A DNA stretch of 12,975 nt from an uncultured Akkermansia sp. (GTDB taxonomy: Bacteria > Verrucomicrobiota > Verrucomicrobiia > Verrucomicrobiales > Akkermansiaceae): positions 1 to 12,975 of the forward strand of contig CAJGCV010000060.1 in the NCBI GenBank assembly GCA_904501915.1, written 5' to 3'. The notes beneath the pieces are model-generated. The model was not told where the DNA came from. It worked only from the letters and a program-made list of their open reading frames with translations, and ran no database searches. Made by a program: the position numbers and the translations under genes. Each line of letters begins with the position of its first letter. Within the stretch, counting starts at the first letter, position 1. Positions 1-6,738 of this stretch are shown here, piece after piece.

Positions 1-1
1 G

Positions 2-397
2 CGCTACAAACGCCGGTTCACCATGCCGGCTGGCGGCCAGATTGATACCATGGTGGGTTCGCAGCGGTGGATTATCAATGGCGATGCGGAAATCTCCGGC
101 AAGTACGAATGGAACCACCTGCAACCCTACCTGGGCATCGGCTATGCGGATACCATAGGCGAATCCGGGCTTTTTTATTACGCCGTAGACCTGGGTATCA
201 ACTACATGGGTAGTGGCAACCTGCGCGTGGGACATGCAGGCAACATTCGCTATGACAACGAATATGGCCAAAAAATTGCTATAGGCGCGCACCAGGTGGA
301 ATCGTTTATCCGCGAGGATGGGCGGGACTTTTTCAAGATAGCGGATAATCTGCACGTTTACCCGGTTCTCCAGCTCAGCGTGGGTCTGCGGTTCTGA
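2..397 (+). CDS. Outer-membrane beta-barrel protein, C-terminal part (5' truncated by window)
   Basis: The frame is open from the window edge, so the N-terminus and signal peptide lie outside; about 131 residues are visible. The chain alternates polar and hydrophobic residues as in amphipathic beta-strands, with YEWNHLQPYLGIGYAD followed by a YYAVDLGINYMGSG strand pair. That pattern is typical of small proteobacterial-type outer-membrane barrels (a 'PYLGIG...FDLG' hairpin). The last residues are LSVGLRF, ending in Phe, which fits the C-terminal beta-signal read by the BAM complex. Two stop codons in tandem (TGA TAG, 395-400) end the gene. It is followed after about 70 bases by the next plus-strand gene. 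I infer an outer-membrane location; whether it is a pore, an adhesin or a structural protein cannot be told from this fragment. Confidence 0.6.
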   Translation, partial: RYKRRFTMPAGGQIDTMVGSQRWIINGDAEISGKYEWNHLQPYLGIGYADTIGESGLFYYAVDLGINYMGSGNLRVGHAGNIRYDNEYGQKIAIGAHQVESFIREDGRDFFKIADNLHVYPVLQLSVGLRF

Positions 398-466
398 TAG
401 TTGGAAAGGCGCATGCAAACAGAGTTTGAACTTGCGGCAGCGGTGTGTATCTGCTAGCATGTGTGC

Positions 467-1981
467 ATGTTGAAACGCTGGGCAGGTGTGGCGGTGCTTC
501 CGCTGCTGGTTGCAGCTGTGGCAGAAGAGCCGCAGCAGGCAGACTGGCAGGCGGAGGAGGCAGCCTTGCTCAAAGAAGCGGCAGAGCGCGGTATTACGCC
601 GGATAAGAAAGCCGCTGCCGCCGCCATGGCAAATGAGCGGCAGGGATTCACCGGTTTCCTGCCCGATGCAGATGAACACGTACTTTCCCACAGCAAGTTA
701 TTCTCGGTCAGCGGCGGCGATTCACTGCGCATGGGTGCCATTGCCACCCGCGCAGATGAGCTGTACGGCCAGATGCGCAAACTTCTGCAGCTGGAGAAAA
801 ACCTGCGCTGGCCCATTTCGATACGCCTGATAGGCAGGCACGCAGACTCCCCGGTGCTCAACCCGGTTCGCACCCGCATCAACATCATCGAAGGGCAGCC
901 GAACTTCCAGGTACGCATTCACCCAGGCGGTGGCATTGACCTGGCGCGCATGGATAAGGCTATCATCCGCATGGTGCTGTACCAATACGCCCTGCAGGAT
1001 GTGGACCCCGAGGCTTACCCGGATACCGTGGAAATTCCCGAATGGCTGGTGGCAGGTGTGCAACAGGCTGTGTTGTGGAAAAGCGGCAAGGCAGACAAAC
1101 GCGTATACCGCCAGCTATTTGATCGCGCGGAAATGCTCTCGCCGGAAGAAGTCATCACCATGGTGAAAGCAGATGAGCAGGATGCCGCCAGCCGCGAGGT
1201 GTACGAGGTATCCTGCGGCGTGCTGATTATGAGTCTGGTGGATAGAGAGGGTGGCGCCGCCCAGCTCAAAAACCTCATTTCCAACGCCGCGCTGGATGAC
1301 AGCCCGACAGAGGACACCCTCACCGCGCATTTCCACGAACTGGGAGTAGACCGCACCCTGCTGAACAAATGGTGGGCGGTGGAGCTGGCGCAGCTCTCGC
1401 TGCCGCAGGCATCGGACGCCATGACTCCCCTGGAAACAGAAAAAATGCTGCAGGAAGCGCTCACCATCATGTACTTTGCCCCGGGCAGCAAAACACCGCG
1501 CCCGGTCTCGCTGGATAACGCCTACGCACTGGCAGAACTCCCCAACTGGCAGCAGTTCATCGCCCCATCCATCTCCCAGCTGGTATCTCTGGGGTACACC
1601 TGCTTCCCGGGTTACCGCTCCATCATTGCCGAATACTGCCGCGTCATTGAACAAATGGCAGCCGGCGCCAACCCGGATACCATGCAGAACAGCCTGCTGC
1701 CGCTCCAGGAACTGCGGCGTGCCTACTATTCTGCCTCCATCCGCGGGCGCGATTACCTGGACTGGTACGAAATAACCTTCACCGGCGAAGCCCGCGGCCG
1801 TAGTTTTAATTCCTACCTGGAAACCATGCGGTTGCTCCGGCAGGACATACCGGGCCCCGAAACGCCCATGAGCCGGTATCTGGATGATATTGAAGCCCTG
1901 TACACCCAGAAAGAGGGCGCACCCCTGCCCCCGTCACTGCGCCGGCAGGCACAGGAAAACCGCAACACGAAAACCAGATGA
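467..1981 (+). CDS. Exported protein resembling an inactive MA-clan (gluzincin-like) peptidase
   Basis: Predicted 504 aa. I chose the ATG at 467 over the GTG at 461 because it gives a clean signal peptide: MLKRW, a hydrophobic core, then AVA-EE cleavage after about residue 19. The middle of the chain has the order of features seen in peptidase-MA-like domains. These are a helix where HExxH would sit (IIRMVLYQYAL, residues 166-176), then IPEWLVAGV (190-198) in place of the family's 'P.WL.EG', and then a helix pair (about 244-305) that ends in 'FHELGVDRTLLNKWW', like the family's 'fG.s...ee.w'. Both zinc-binding histidines and the third-ligand glutamate are absent, so catalysis is unlikely. The remaining C-terminal 200 residues are helical and unrecognised. 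The gene's TGA overlaps the rnhB ATG (ATGA), so the two are probably cotranscribed and translationally coupled. The fold assignment is inference; the exported, non-enzymatic character is better supported. Confidence 0.65.
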   Translation: MLKRWAGVAVLPLLVAAVAEEPQQADWQAEEAALLKEAAERGITPDKKAAAAAMANERQGFTGFLPDADEHVLSHSKLFSVSGGDSLRMGAIATRADELYGQMRKLLQLEKNLRWPISIRLIGRHADSPVLNPVRTRINIIEGQPNFQVRIHPGGGIDLARMDKAIIRMVLYQYALQDVDPEAYPDTVEIPEWLVAGVQQAVLWKSGKADKRVYRQLFDRAEMLSPEEVITMVKADEQDAASREVYEVSCGVLIMSLVDREGGAAQLKNLISNAALDDSPTEDTLTAHFHELGVDRTLLNKWWAVELAQLSLPQASDAMTPLETEKMLQEALTIMYFAPGSKTPRPVSLDNAYALAELPNWQQFIAPSISQLVSLGYTCFPGYRSIIAEYCRVIEQMAAGANPDTMQNSLLPLQELRRAYYSASIRGRDYLDWYEITFTGEARGRSFNSYLETMRLLRQDIPGPETPMSRYLDDIEALYTQKEGAPLPPSLRRQAQENRNTKTR

Positions 1982-2622
1982 GCCGCACACCCACCCCCAC
2001 CACACCACCGGATATGGCAGAAGAACAGGCCGCCCACAACGAAGGGTTTGCCCGCGTATGCGGCATTGATGAAGCCGGGCGCGGCCCGCTGGCTGGTCCG
2101 GTGGTGGCAGCGGCAGTCATTCTGCCCCAGGGGTATGAGCTTCCGGGGCTCAATGATTCCAAGAAACTGACCGCCCGCAAGCGGGAACTGCTCTACACCG
2201 CGCTCATGGAGGACACGAGCGTGCAGAAATGCATAGCCCAGGCCACCGTGCAGGAAATTGATGAGCTGAACATCCTGCGCGCCACACACCTGGCCATGCG
2301 CCGGGCAGCAGAAGGCTTGTCCGGCGGGGTAGATTTCTGCCTGATTGACGGGCTGCCTGTGCCGGGCTTTCCCCTGCCCGGCCGCAGCATTGTGAAAGGC
2401 GATGCGCGCTGCCTGAGCATTGCCGCAGCCAGCATCCTGGCCAAGGTGTGGCGAGACCACTACATGCAGGAACTGCACCGCGAGTTCCCGGCATACGGTT
2501 TTGACCGCCACGCCGGCTATGGCACCAAGGCACACATGCAAGCCATACACGACCATGGAATTACGATACACCATCGCCGCACGTTTGCGCCTGTTACACA
2601 ACTGGAACTGCCCCTGGGCTGA
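1978..2622 (+). CDS. rnhB: Ribonuclease HII
   Basis: 214 aa. The enzyme cuts the RNA strand of RNA-DNA hybrids and starts removal of single ribonucleotides from DNA in the cytoplasm. The family signature CGIDEAGRGPLAGPVV gives catalytic D31 and E32. LNDSKKLT follows at 58-65, IDG supplies D124, KGD supplies D142, and AAASILAKVWRD completes the conserved core, so all four acidic metal ligands are present. The C-terminal GYGTKAH...HRRTFAPV block is also typical. The start ATG overlaps the previous stop (ATGA). A second ATG at 2014 (residue 13) would also leave the catalytic core whole, and no Shine-Dalgarno sequence separates the two choices; residues 1-20 are Thr/Pro-rich and unconserved. The last 68 bases overlap the start of yraN, a common neighbour of rnhB. 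Confidence 0.96.
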   Translation: MSRTPTPTTPPDMAEEQAAHNEGFARVCGIDEAGRGPLAGPVVAAAVILPQGYELPGLNDSKKLTARKRELLYTALMEDTSVQKCIAQATVQEIDELNILRATHLAMRRAAEGLSGGVDFCLIDGLPVPGFPLPGRSIVKGDARCLSIAAASILAKVWRDHYMQELHREFPAYGFDRHAGYGTKAHMQAIHDHGITIHHRRTFAPVTQLELPLG

Positions 2623-3025
2623 ACAAACACCGCCCCGCGGCGGCTATCTGGGTGAATATGGTGAGCTGGTGGCAGCCTCGTGGCTGCGCGCGCAGGGATA
2701 CAAAATACTGCGGCAGCGTTTCCGCATGGGGCACAGCGGCGAGGTGGATATTGTCTGCCGCAAGGGGGATGTGCTGGTATTTGTTGAAGTGAAAAGCGCG
2801 CTGCACACCGGGGCAGGCCGCCCTGCCCGGCGTATCAATGAACACAAACGCAAGCTGCTGCGCCGCGCAGCCGGTCTCTGGCTGCGGCGACTGGGGCGCG
2901 AGGTCCCCAGCCGCATGGATGTTGTGGAAGTGCTGCTGCCGCCAGGCCGCAAACCAGAGGTGAACCACATAGTGGCAGCGTTTTCACTGCGTCCCACCCA
3001 CAGCGCAGCACTTACCACCTCATGA
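2555..3025 (+). CDS. yraN: YraN / UPF0102 family nuclease-fold protein
   Basis: 156 aa from the ATG at 2555. The conserved block starts near residue 32: LGEYGELVAASWL, then GEVDIV and LVFVEVKSA. This gives the restriction-endonuclease-like set E37, D65, E78 and K80 of the PD-(D/E)xK fold. Members are about 115-130 aa; the extra length here is an N-terminal stretch that lies inside the 3' end of rnhB (68-base overlap) and a short C-terminal tail after the usual HIVAAF end. A TTG at 2585 is the only other in-frame start that keeps the motif. The family's biological role is uncertain; it is often found beside rnhB, as here. Its TGA overlaps the stop of the convergent minus-strand gene by 6 bases. 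Confidence 0.88.
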   Translation: MELRYTIAARLRLLHNWNCPWAEQTPPRGGYLGEYGELVAASWLRAQGYKILRQRFRMGHSGEVDIVCRKGDVLVFVEVKSALHTGAGRPARRINEHKRKLLRRAAGLWLRRLGREVPSRMDVVEVLLPPGRKPEVNHIVAAFSLRPTHSAALTTS

Positions 3026-3259
3026 TGAGGAATCCGGCATAGGCGGCGGCAGGTGGCGCAGCAACTCCTGGGGAATTCCCGGCAGCGTGCCCTGCTGGGG
3101 CTCTTTTTTTGCTTCATCCGCATCCAGCATAGCCAGGCGGGTATCTTCAATCATTGCCTTGAACTTATCAGCCTGGCTGTATTCCCCGGTTATATCCCGG
3201 AAAATATCTGCCAGCCAGGTACGCTTTTCAGCGATGCTGAGGAATTTCTTTCTAGCCAT
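3020..3259 (-). CDS. Small phage protein resembling terminase small subunit
   Basis: 79 aa starting MARKKFLSIAEKRTWLADIF. The pattern 'EKR.wLA.i.RD.......DK.KAM..D.RLA' (residues 11-44) matches the recognition-helix region of many phage terminase small subunits, which bind the packaging site and hand DNA to the large terminase. The chain is roughly half the usual length. It lacks a clear oligomerisation domain and ends in a Pro/Ser-rich tail (from residue 54). The start overlaps the stop of the wHTH gene by 8 bases, so the two are coupled. Its stop overlaps the yraN stop on the other strand. The DNA-packaging role is inferred from the pattern and from the phage genes around it; a small regulator is an alternative. 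No large terminase gene is in the window. Confidence 0.5.
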   Translation of the reverse strand: MARKKFLSIAEKRTWLADIFRDITGEYSQADKFKAMIEDTRLAMLDADEAKKEPQQGTLPGIPQELLRHLPPPMPDSSS

Positions 3260-3542
3260 GAATCGGGGAATGGAAATTGAACAAGCGGCGGAGGCGATCC
3301 TTACCGGCCGGAGCCATGACATAACGCTCCGAAAGCATGCTGACGCAGCGCACCTCTCCCTGCATTTCCAGATGCCGCAACTGATTGGTGCACACGCTGG
3401 GGGACAAGCCGGTTTCGCGCGCAATATCACTCTTATCCTCCAGCCCTGCAGCCACGGCGATGAGCACCAGCCGCGCCGCAGGCGATAAATTATCCTTCTG
3501 CACACGCGAGAGAAAACGGCAGGCAAAATCAATAGCTTTCAT
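3252..3542 (-). CDS. Winged-helix DNA-binding protein (MarR-like)
   Basis: 96 aa. Residues 20-34 form a helix (SPAARLVLIAVAAGL), residues 37-60 read as a helix-turn-helix (KSDIARETGLSPSVCTNQLRHLE), and residues 62-80 form the beta-wing (GEVRCVSMLSERYVM). This is the compact layout of MarR/ArsR-type winged helices, without extra dimerisation helices. It lies 20 bases after the tail-adaptor gene and overlaps the next gene by 8 bases, so it is the middle gene of a three-gene operon. It could be the regulator of the phage module or the DNA-binding half of a two-part packaging-site recogniser together with the following terminase-like protein. I favour regulation because of the direct repeat in the divergent region upstream, but there is no direct proof. 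Confidence 0.7.
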   Translation of the reverse strand: MKAIDFACRFLSRVQKDNLSPAARLVLIAVAAGLEDKSDIARETGLSPSVCTNQLRHLEMQGEVRCVSMLSERYVMAPAGKDRLRRLFNFHSPIHG

Positions 3543-3562
3543 ATCGTTCTGGCAAAGGGGGG

Positions 3563-4171
3563 TCAGGCATCGTTACGGCTGCTCATATTCTGCCGCCACA
3601 GGCGGTAGAGCGGGTGCGAATCATTCGACATATGCTGCACCGCATTGAAATGAGCAGCCTGAGGAAGCGCCACACGGTGGTATTCCTCGCCCAGCGCCTG
3701 GCGTGCAGTCGTGCTGTTGATAAGCGGGATACAGAGTTTCCAGGCCAGGCGCAGCACCAGGGCATCCACAAACAGGGGTTCAAAGAGCGCAGTATCCTCC
3801 ACATCGGCAATGTAGAGCAGCTTTATTTCCTTGACCGGGGCATACACGGCGCGCCCGCGCAGTGTCCAGCTGCGCGCATTCACCCCCAGCACACGCAGGC
3901 AATCCTGCGGCAGAGAGTGGCGCAGCTGGTGCGTATGCTCCGGGGCGGGGGTATCCTCTGCGCTGCACAAGGTAGTGCGCACGGTGGCAAAGCTCCACCT
4001 GTGCGCACAAAGCACCTCGCGCCGCACCGGGTGGTAGTGCATGTAGCACAGGCGGGAAGGCAGGCTGCCGTTTGCATTCAATTCAGTAACAGGAGATTCG
4101 CCCAGGCGGCTGAGCGCCAGGTTGCAAATATCCAGCGGGGTGAGTGGGGTATTAACCGGTGATGTTGTCAT
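3563..4171 (-). CDS. Phage head-to-tail adaptor (T7 gp11 / tail tubular protein A type)
   Basis: 202 aa from the ATG at 4171. The family pattern is clear: LDICNLALSRLGE (13-25), a cysteine-containing Y.P.R segment (42-50), VLCAHRWSFATVRTTL (53-68), LPQDCLRVLGVN (88-99), then a strand region and IKLLYIADVEDTALFEPLFVDALVLRLAW (116-144, the 'Y..d..D...fdplF.daLa..LA' block). Such proteins sit under the portal ring and join the capsid to the short podovirus tail. A GTG at 4204 with an AGAGGA just upstream would add 11 residues, but family members usually begin close to the LDICNLAL block, so the ATG is preferred. It is the first gene of the minus operon and diverges from the portal operon across 150 bases. 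In intact phages it normally lies after the capsid gene on the same strand; here it does not. Confidence 0.82.
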   Translation of the reverse strand: MTTSPVNTPLTPLDICNLALSRLGESPVTELNANGSLPSRLCYMHYHPVRREVLCAHRWSFATVRTTLCSAEDTPAPEHTHQLRHSLPQDCLRVLGVNARSWTLRGRAVYAPVKEIKLLYIADVEDTALFEPLFVDALVLRLAWKLCIPLINSTTARQALGEEYHRVALPQAAHFNAVQHMSNDSHPLYRLWRQNMSSRNDA

Positions 4172-4183
4172 GGTAAACAAATG

Positions 4184-4294
4184 ATATGCTGGCAACTCTG
4201 GCACAATTCCTCTTTCCTGGCAAATGAATACACAGGCACGGAGGGCGCATCAGCATGGAACGCGCTGCCGGGTGCTGCAATATGCTGGCTACTC
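4184..4294. repeat. 15-bp direct repeat in the divergent control region of the phage module
   Basis: ATATGCTGGCAACTC at 4184-4198 and ATATGCTGGCTACTC at 4280-4294 match at 14 of 15 positions, with starts 96 bp apart. Both copies lie in the 150-bp gap between the divergent adaptor (ends at 4171) and the 130-aa protein gene (begins at 4322). The placement would suit an operator pair for a regulator such as the winged-helix protein of the minus operon. I found no convincing -35/-10 pair in the gap on either strand. Confidence 0.5.
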
Positions 4295-4321
4295 CGCCCG
4301 CTTCCGTTTAGAGTCTGCCAC

Positions 4322-4714
4322 ATGAACACGGATGCCAGAATACAGGCACTGGAATATTATCACGCCGCCGGGCGCGACATGGAAGCCGACCTGGCAGCAC
4401 TGGCGCAACACCCGCAAGGCGTTGTGCTGATGATGCCCCGGCTGGTGGCGCTGATGAAGCCCGTCTGCAGCAATGAGCCGGAATCCTGGCCGGATCTGCC
4501 GCTGGTTTCCCGCGCAGCCGATGCGTGGTATGTCCACCTCATGGTGGGCGACCTCGCGCTGGCCCGCAACCTGGGAGCCGGGCTTCCGCCCATGCGCTGG
4601 CTCTGCTTCCAGCGCGGGCTGCGCAACACCAGGCCACACCGCCTGCCCTGGTCCGAGTTCTGCTTTCAACAATCAATCCAACCATCATACCATTATGGGA
4701 TTCAGCAGCAGTAA
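4322..4714 (+). CDS. Phage-operon protein of unknown function (130 aa)
   Basis: Starts at the ATG at 4322 (MNTDARIQALEYYHAAGRDM); the frame is open further upstream to 4181, but that part runs through the divergent control region and looks non-coding. Features seen are an N-terminal helix (residues 5-30), a hydrophobic stretch VVLMMPRLVALMKPV (34-48) and a conserved-looking block with DAWYVHLMVGDLALARNL then GLPPMRWLCFQRG (67-99), rich in Trp and Tyr. There is no signal peptide and no firm membrane segment. It is the first gene of the portal operon and overlaps the next gene by 20 bases, so a role in virion assembly or its control is likely by position. I do not recognise the family. Confidence 0.7.
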   Translation: MNTDARIQALEYYHAAGRDMEADLAALAQHPQGVVLMMPRLVALMKPVCSNEPESWPDLPLVSRAADAWYVHLMVGDLALARNLGAGLPPMRWLCFQRGLRNTRPHRLPWSEFCFQQSIQPSYHYGIQQQ

Positions 4715-4895
4715 CAACTACAGCGCGGCCGCCACCCCGATTCCGGTAGTGACCCAGACCGCAACAAACGATACCAAAGAGGCAACAGACCAGCTCAACG
4801 CCCAGAAAAAGGGCCTGCTTTCAACCATTCTGAGCGCAAAACGCCAGAAAGAAACCACCACAGCCGGCAACACCGGTAACGCTACCCTGGGCTGA
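4695..4895 (+). CDS. Small Ser/Thr/Asn-rich phage protein preceding the portal gene
   Basis: 66 aa, starting MGFSSSNNYSAAATPIPV. Low-complexity, Thr/Asn/Ala-rich ends flank a basic centre, AQKKGLLSTILSAKR (residues 36-50). Short proteins with a Pro/Ser-rich start and an 'R.G..STIL' core are common just before portal genes in podoviruses and related phages; their job is not established, with minor virion or head-assembly protein suggested by position. It overlaps the previous gene by 20 bases and shares one base with the portal start (TGATG), so translation is probably coupled. No membrane segment or catalytic motif is visible. Confidence 0.65.
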   Translation: MGFSSSNNYSAAATPIPVVTQTATNDTKEATDQLNAQKKGLLSTILSAKRQKETTTAGNTGNATLG

Positions 4896-6466
4896 TGCAG
4901 ACGATACTCAACAGCTACCAGAGCCTCAGGGCCGCCCGCGCGCCCTGGGAAAGCTGGTGGGACACCCTGCGGCACTATGTGCTGCCGGACCGCCAGCACA
5001 CCGAAGGCGGGTTTGACACCGCAGAAGCCCCCGCCGCCCACCAGCTCAGCGACACAACCGCGGTGGAAGCCTGCCAGAAACTGGCCAGCGGCCACCTCAG
5101 CTACATGACCCCCAGCAACGAACTGTGGTTCAAATGGAGCTGCCCGCTGCAGGATGCCGGCGATGAGGCGGAATCCTGGTACAACACCTGCTCCGAAATT
5201 GCCAACCGCGAACTCGCCCAGAGCAATTTCTACACCGAGCTTCACGAGTGTTTCCTGGACCGCGTAGGCCTGGGCACCGGCTGCCTCTACTGCGGCAGCA
5301 CCCGCAGCGGCAGCCTGCATTTCCGCCACATCCCCTGCGGCGAATTCGTGTGCGCAGAAAACGATGAAGGCACCATGGATACCTACATGCGCGAGTTCAC
5401 CTTTTCCCCGCACCAGGCAGCCGCCAAATTCGGCACCAGGGCACTGGGTCCGCGCGGGCGCGCCATGGTGGAAAACTCGCGCAACCCGCACGAAGGCAGC
5501 CTGCGCTTCCTCCACGTCGTGCGCCCGCGCACCAAACGCCAGCGCGGTAAGGACAACGCCCGCAACATGCCCTTCGAAAGCATCTACTACAGCCTGGATG
5601 ACCAGTGCACCGTTGAAGAAAGCGGCTACCGCGAAATGCCGTACATGGTCACGCGTTTCCTGCGCTGGGGTGAAGGGGTGTACGGTCTTGCCCCGGCCCG
5701 CCTGGTGTACCCGGATATCCGCCAGGCGCAATTCCTCAACCGCATCCTGGATATGCTGGGCGAGGTAGCCGCCTTCCCGCGCATTCTCGAGCTTGCCAAC
5801 CAGGCAGGCGAGGTGGATTTGCGCGCCGGCGGGCGCACCCTCATCAACCCCGAAAGCGCCAGCCTGGGCTTCCCGCGCGAATGGGCCACCCAGGGGCGGT
5901 ACGACGTGGGCATGGACCGCCTGCGCCAGAAGCAGGAATCGATACGCCGCGCATTCTTCCTGCCCATGCTGGAGCTATGGAGCGAGCAGAAGCAGCAGAT
6001 GACCGCCAGCGAGATATACGCCCGCGAGAACGAGCGCGTGATGCTGTTCTCCCCCTCATTCACACTCTTTGCCAGCGATTTCCGCCCGCTGATGGAGCGT
6101 GTCTTTGCCCTGCTGTTCCGGCTGGGGCGCTTCCCGCAGCCACCAGCCACCGTACTGCAGCCAGACCGCCACGGCGAACCCGGTATCGAGCAGCCGCTCA
6201 TCGTATACCAGGGTCGCATCGCACAGGTCATGCGCCGCCTCCAGTCGGAGGGCATTGCCCGCACCCTGCAGCGCCTGCAGGTCATGGCCGGGCTGGATAA
6301 CCAGCTGCTCGACCACGTGGACCTTGACCGCACCTTCCGCCTGGCAGCCCGCCTGGATGGCGTGCCGGAAGAACTGCTGCGCCCGGAAGTAAGCGTCAAA
6401 CGCACACGCCGCAAACGCGAAGCCGCCGCCATGGAACACGCCCAGCCCCCCAGCCCCGCACCATGA
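4895..6466 (+). CDS. Portal protein (bacteriophage head-to-tail connector)
   Basis: 523 aa, close to the usual 500-560 aa of podovirus connectors. The N-terminal R.PWE.WW...HYVLPDRQ pattern (residues 15-34), the ASGHLSYMTPSNELWFKW block (64-81), the GTGCLYCG segment that follows, and GVYGLAPARLVYPDIRQAQ (about 261-279) with the downstream long helix match the head-tail connector family. Such proteins form the dodecameric ring at one capsid vertex through which DNA is packed and ejected. The frame is complete with no frameshift, and the basic C-terminal tail (KRTRRKREAAAMEH) is unremarkable. ATGA overlap with the next gene and TGATG with the previous one mark a tightly coupled operon. A portal kept intact without a capsid gene nearby is the strongest sign that this module is not a simple prophage. 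Confidence 0.92.
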   Translation: MQTILNSYQSLRAARAPWESWWDTLRHYVLPDRQHTEGGFDTAEAPAAHQLSDTTAVEACQKLASGHLSYMTPSNELWFKWSCPLQDAGDEAESWYNTCSEIANRELAQSNFYTELHECFLDRVGLGTGCLYCGSTRSGSLHFRHIPCGEFVCAENDEGTMDTYMREFTFSPHQAAAKFGTRALGPRGRAMVENSRNPHEGSLRFLHVVRPRTKRQRGKDNARNMPFESIYYSLDDQCTVEESGYREMPYMVTRFLRWGEGVYGLAPARLVYPDIRQAQFLNRILDMLGEVAAFPRILELANQAGEVDLRAGGRTLINPESASLGFPREWATQGRYDVGMDRLRQKQESIRRAFFLPMLELWSEQKQQMTASEIYARENERVMLFSPSFTLFASDFRPLMERVFALLFRLGRFPQPPATVLQPDRHGEPGIEQPLIVYQGRIAQVMRRLQSEGIARTLQRLQVMAGLDNQLLDHVDLDRTFRLAARLDGVPEELLRPEVSVKRTRRKREAAAMEHAQPPSPAP

Positions 6467-6738
6467 TTTACAAACGCAACCCCCAACTGGAACAGGCGCG
6501 CGAGGAACGCCGCCGCCTGCTGGCGCTCTTCGATTCGGCAGCAGGCGCCCAGGTGCTGGCCGACCTGGAGAGGCGTTTTGAAACGCACCTGCCGGTCTTC
6601 CAGGGCAAGGCAGGCAGTTACGACCCGCTCGACGCCATGCGCCGCGATGCGCACAGAGAAATCTTCCTTGTCATTCGCCACCAGCTCGAGCTGGCAAGGC
6701 AGGAAGCAACACCAACCCAACATGAACAAGATGCATAA
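6463..6738 (+). CDS. Bbp19-like small phage protein
   Basis: 91 aa. The block LLALFDSAAGAQVLADLERRFETHLPVF (residues 19-46) and the later AMRRDAHREIFLVIRHQL (58-75) match the layout of the Bbp19-type family named after Bordetella phage BPP-1 ('F.t..G..vL.dL...f....p.f......a...eG.r.vvl.il'). The family is found between portal and capsid/scaffold genes; its exact role is not established. The chain is helical with no membrane segment. ATGA overlap with the portal gene and a 17-base overlap with the scaffold-like gene place it firmly in this operon. Confidence 0.65.
   Translation: MIYKRNPQLEQAREERRRLLALFDSAAGAQVLADLERRFETHLPVFQGKAGSYDPLDAMRRDAHREIFLVIRHQLELARQEATPTQHEQDA

Noticed and set aside
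413..457. A 14-codon upstream frame (MQTEFELAAAVCIC) before the 504-aa gene
   Set aside because: It has a GGAAAGG only three bases upstream, too close for a good ribosome site, and nothing about the peptide suggests attenuation.
4185..4290. TATGCT elements in the divergent phage region as -10 boxes
   Set aside because: Neither copy has an acceptable -35 at 16-18 bases on the plus strand; they are better explained as part of the direct repeat.
4181..4321. Upstream extension of the 130-aa phage protein to 4181
   Set aside because: The extra 47 residues (MICWQLWHNSSFLANE...) show no conserved pattern, and the stretch runs through the direct-repeat control region.
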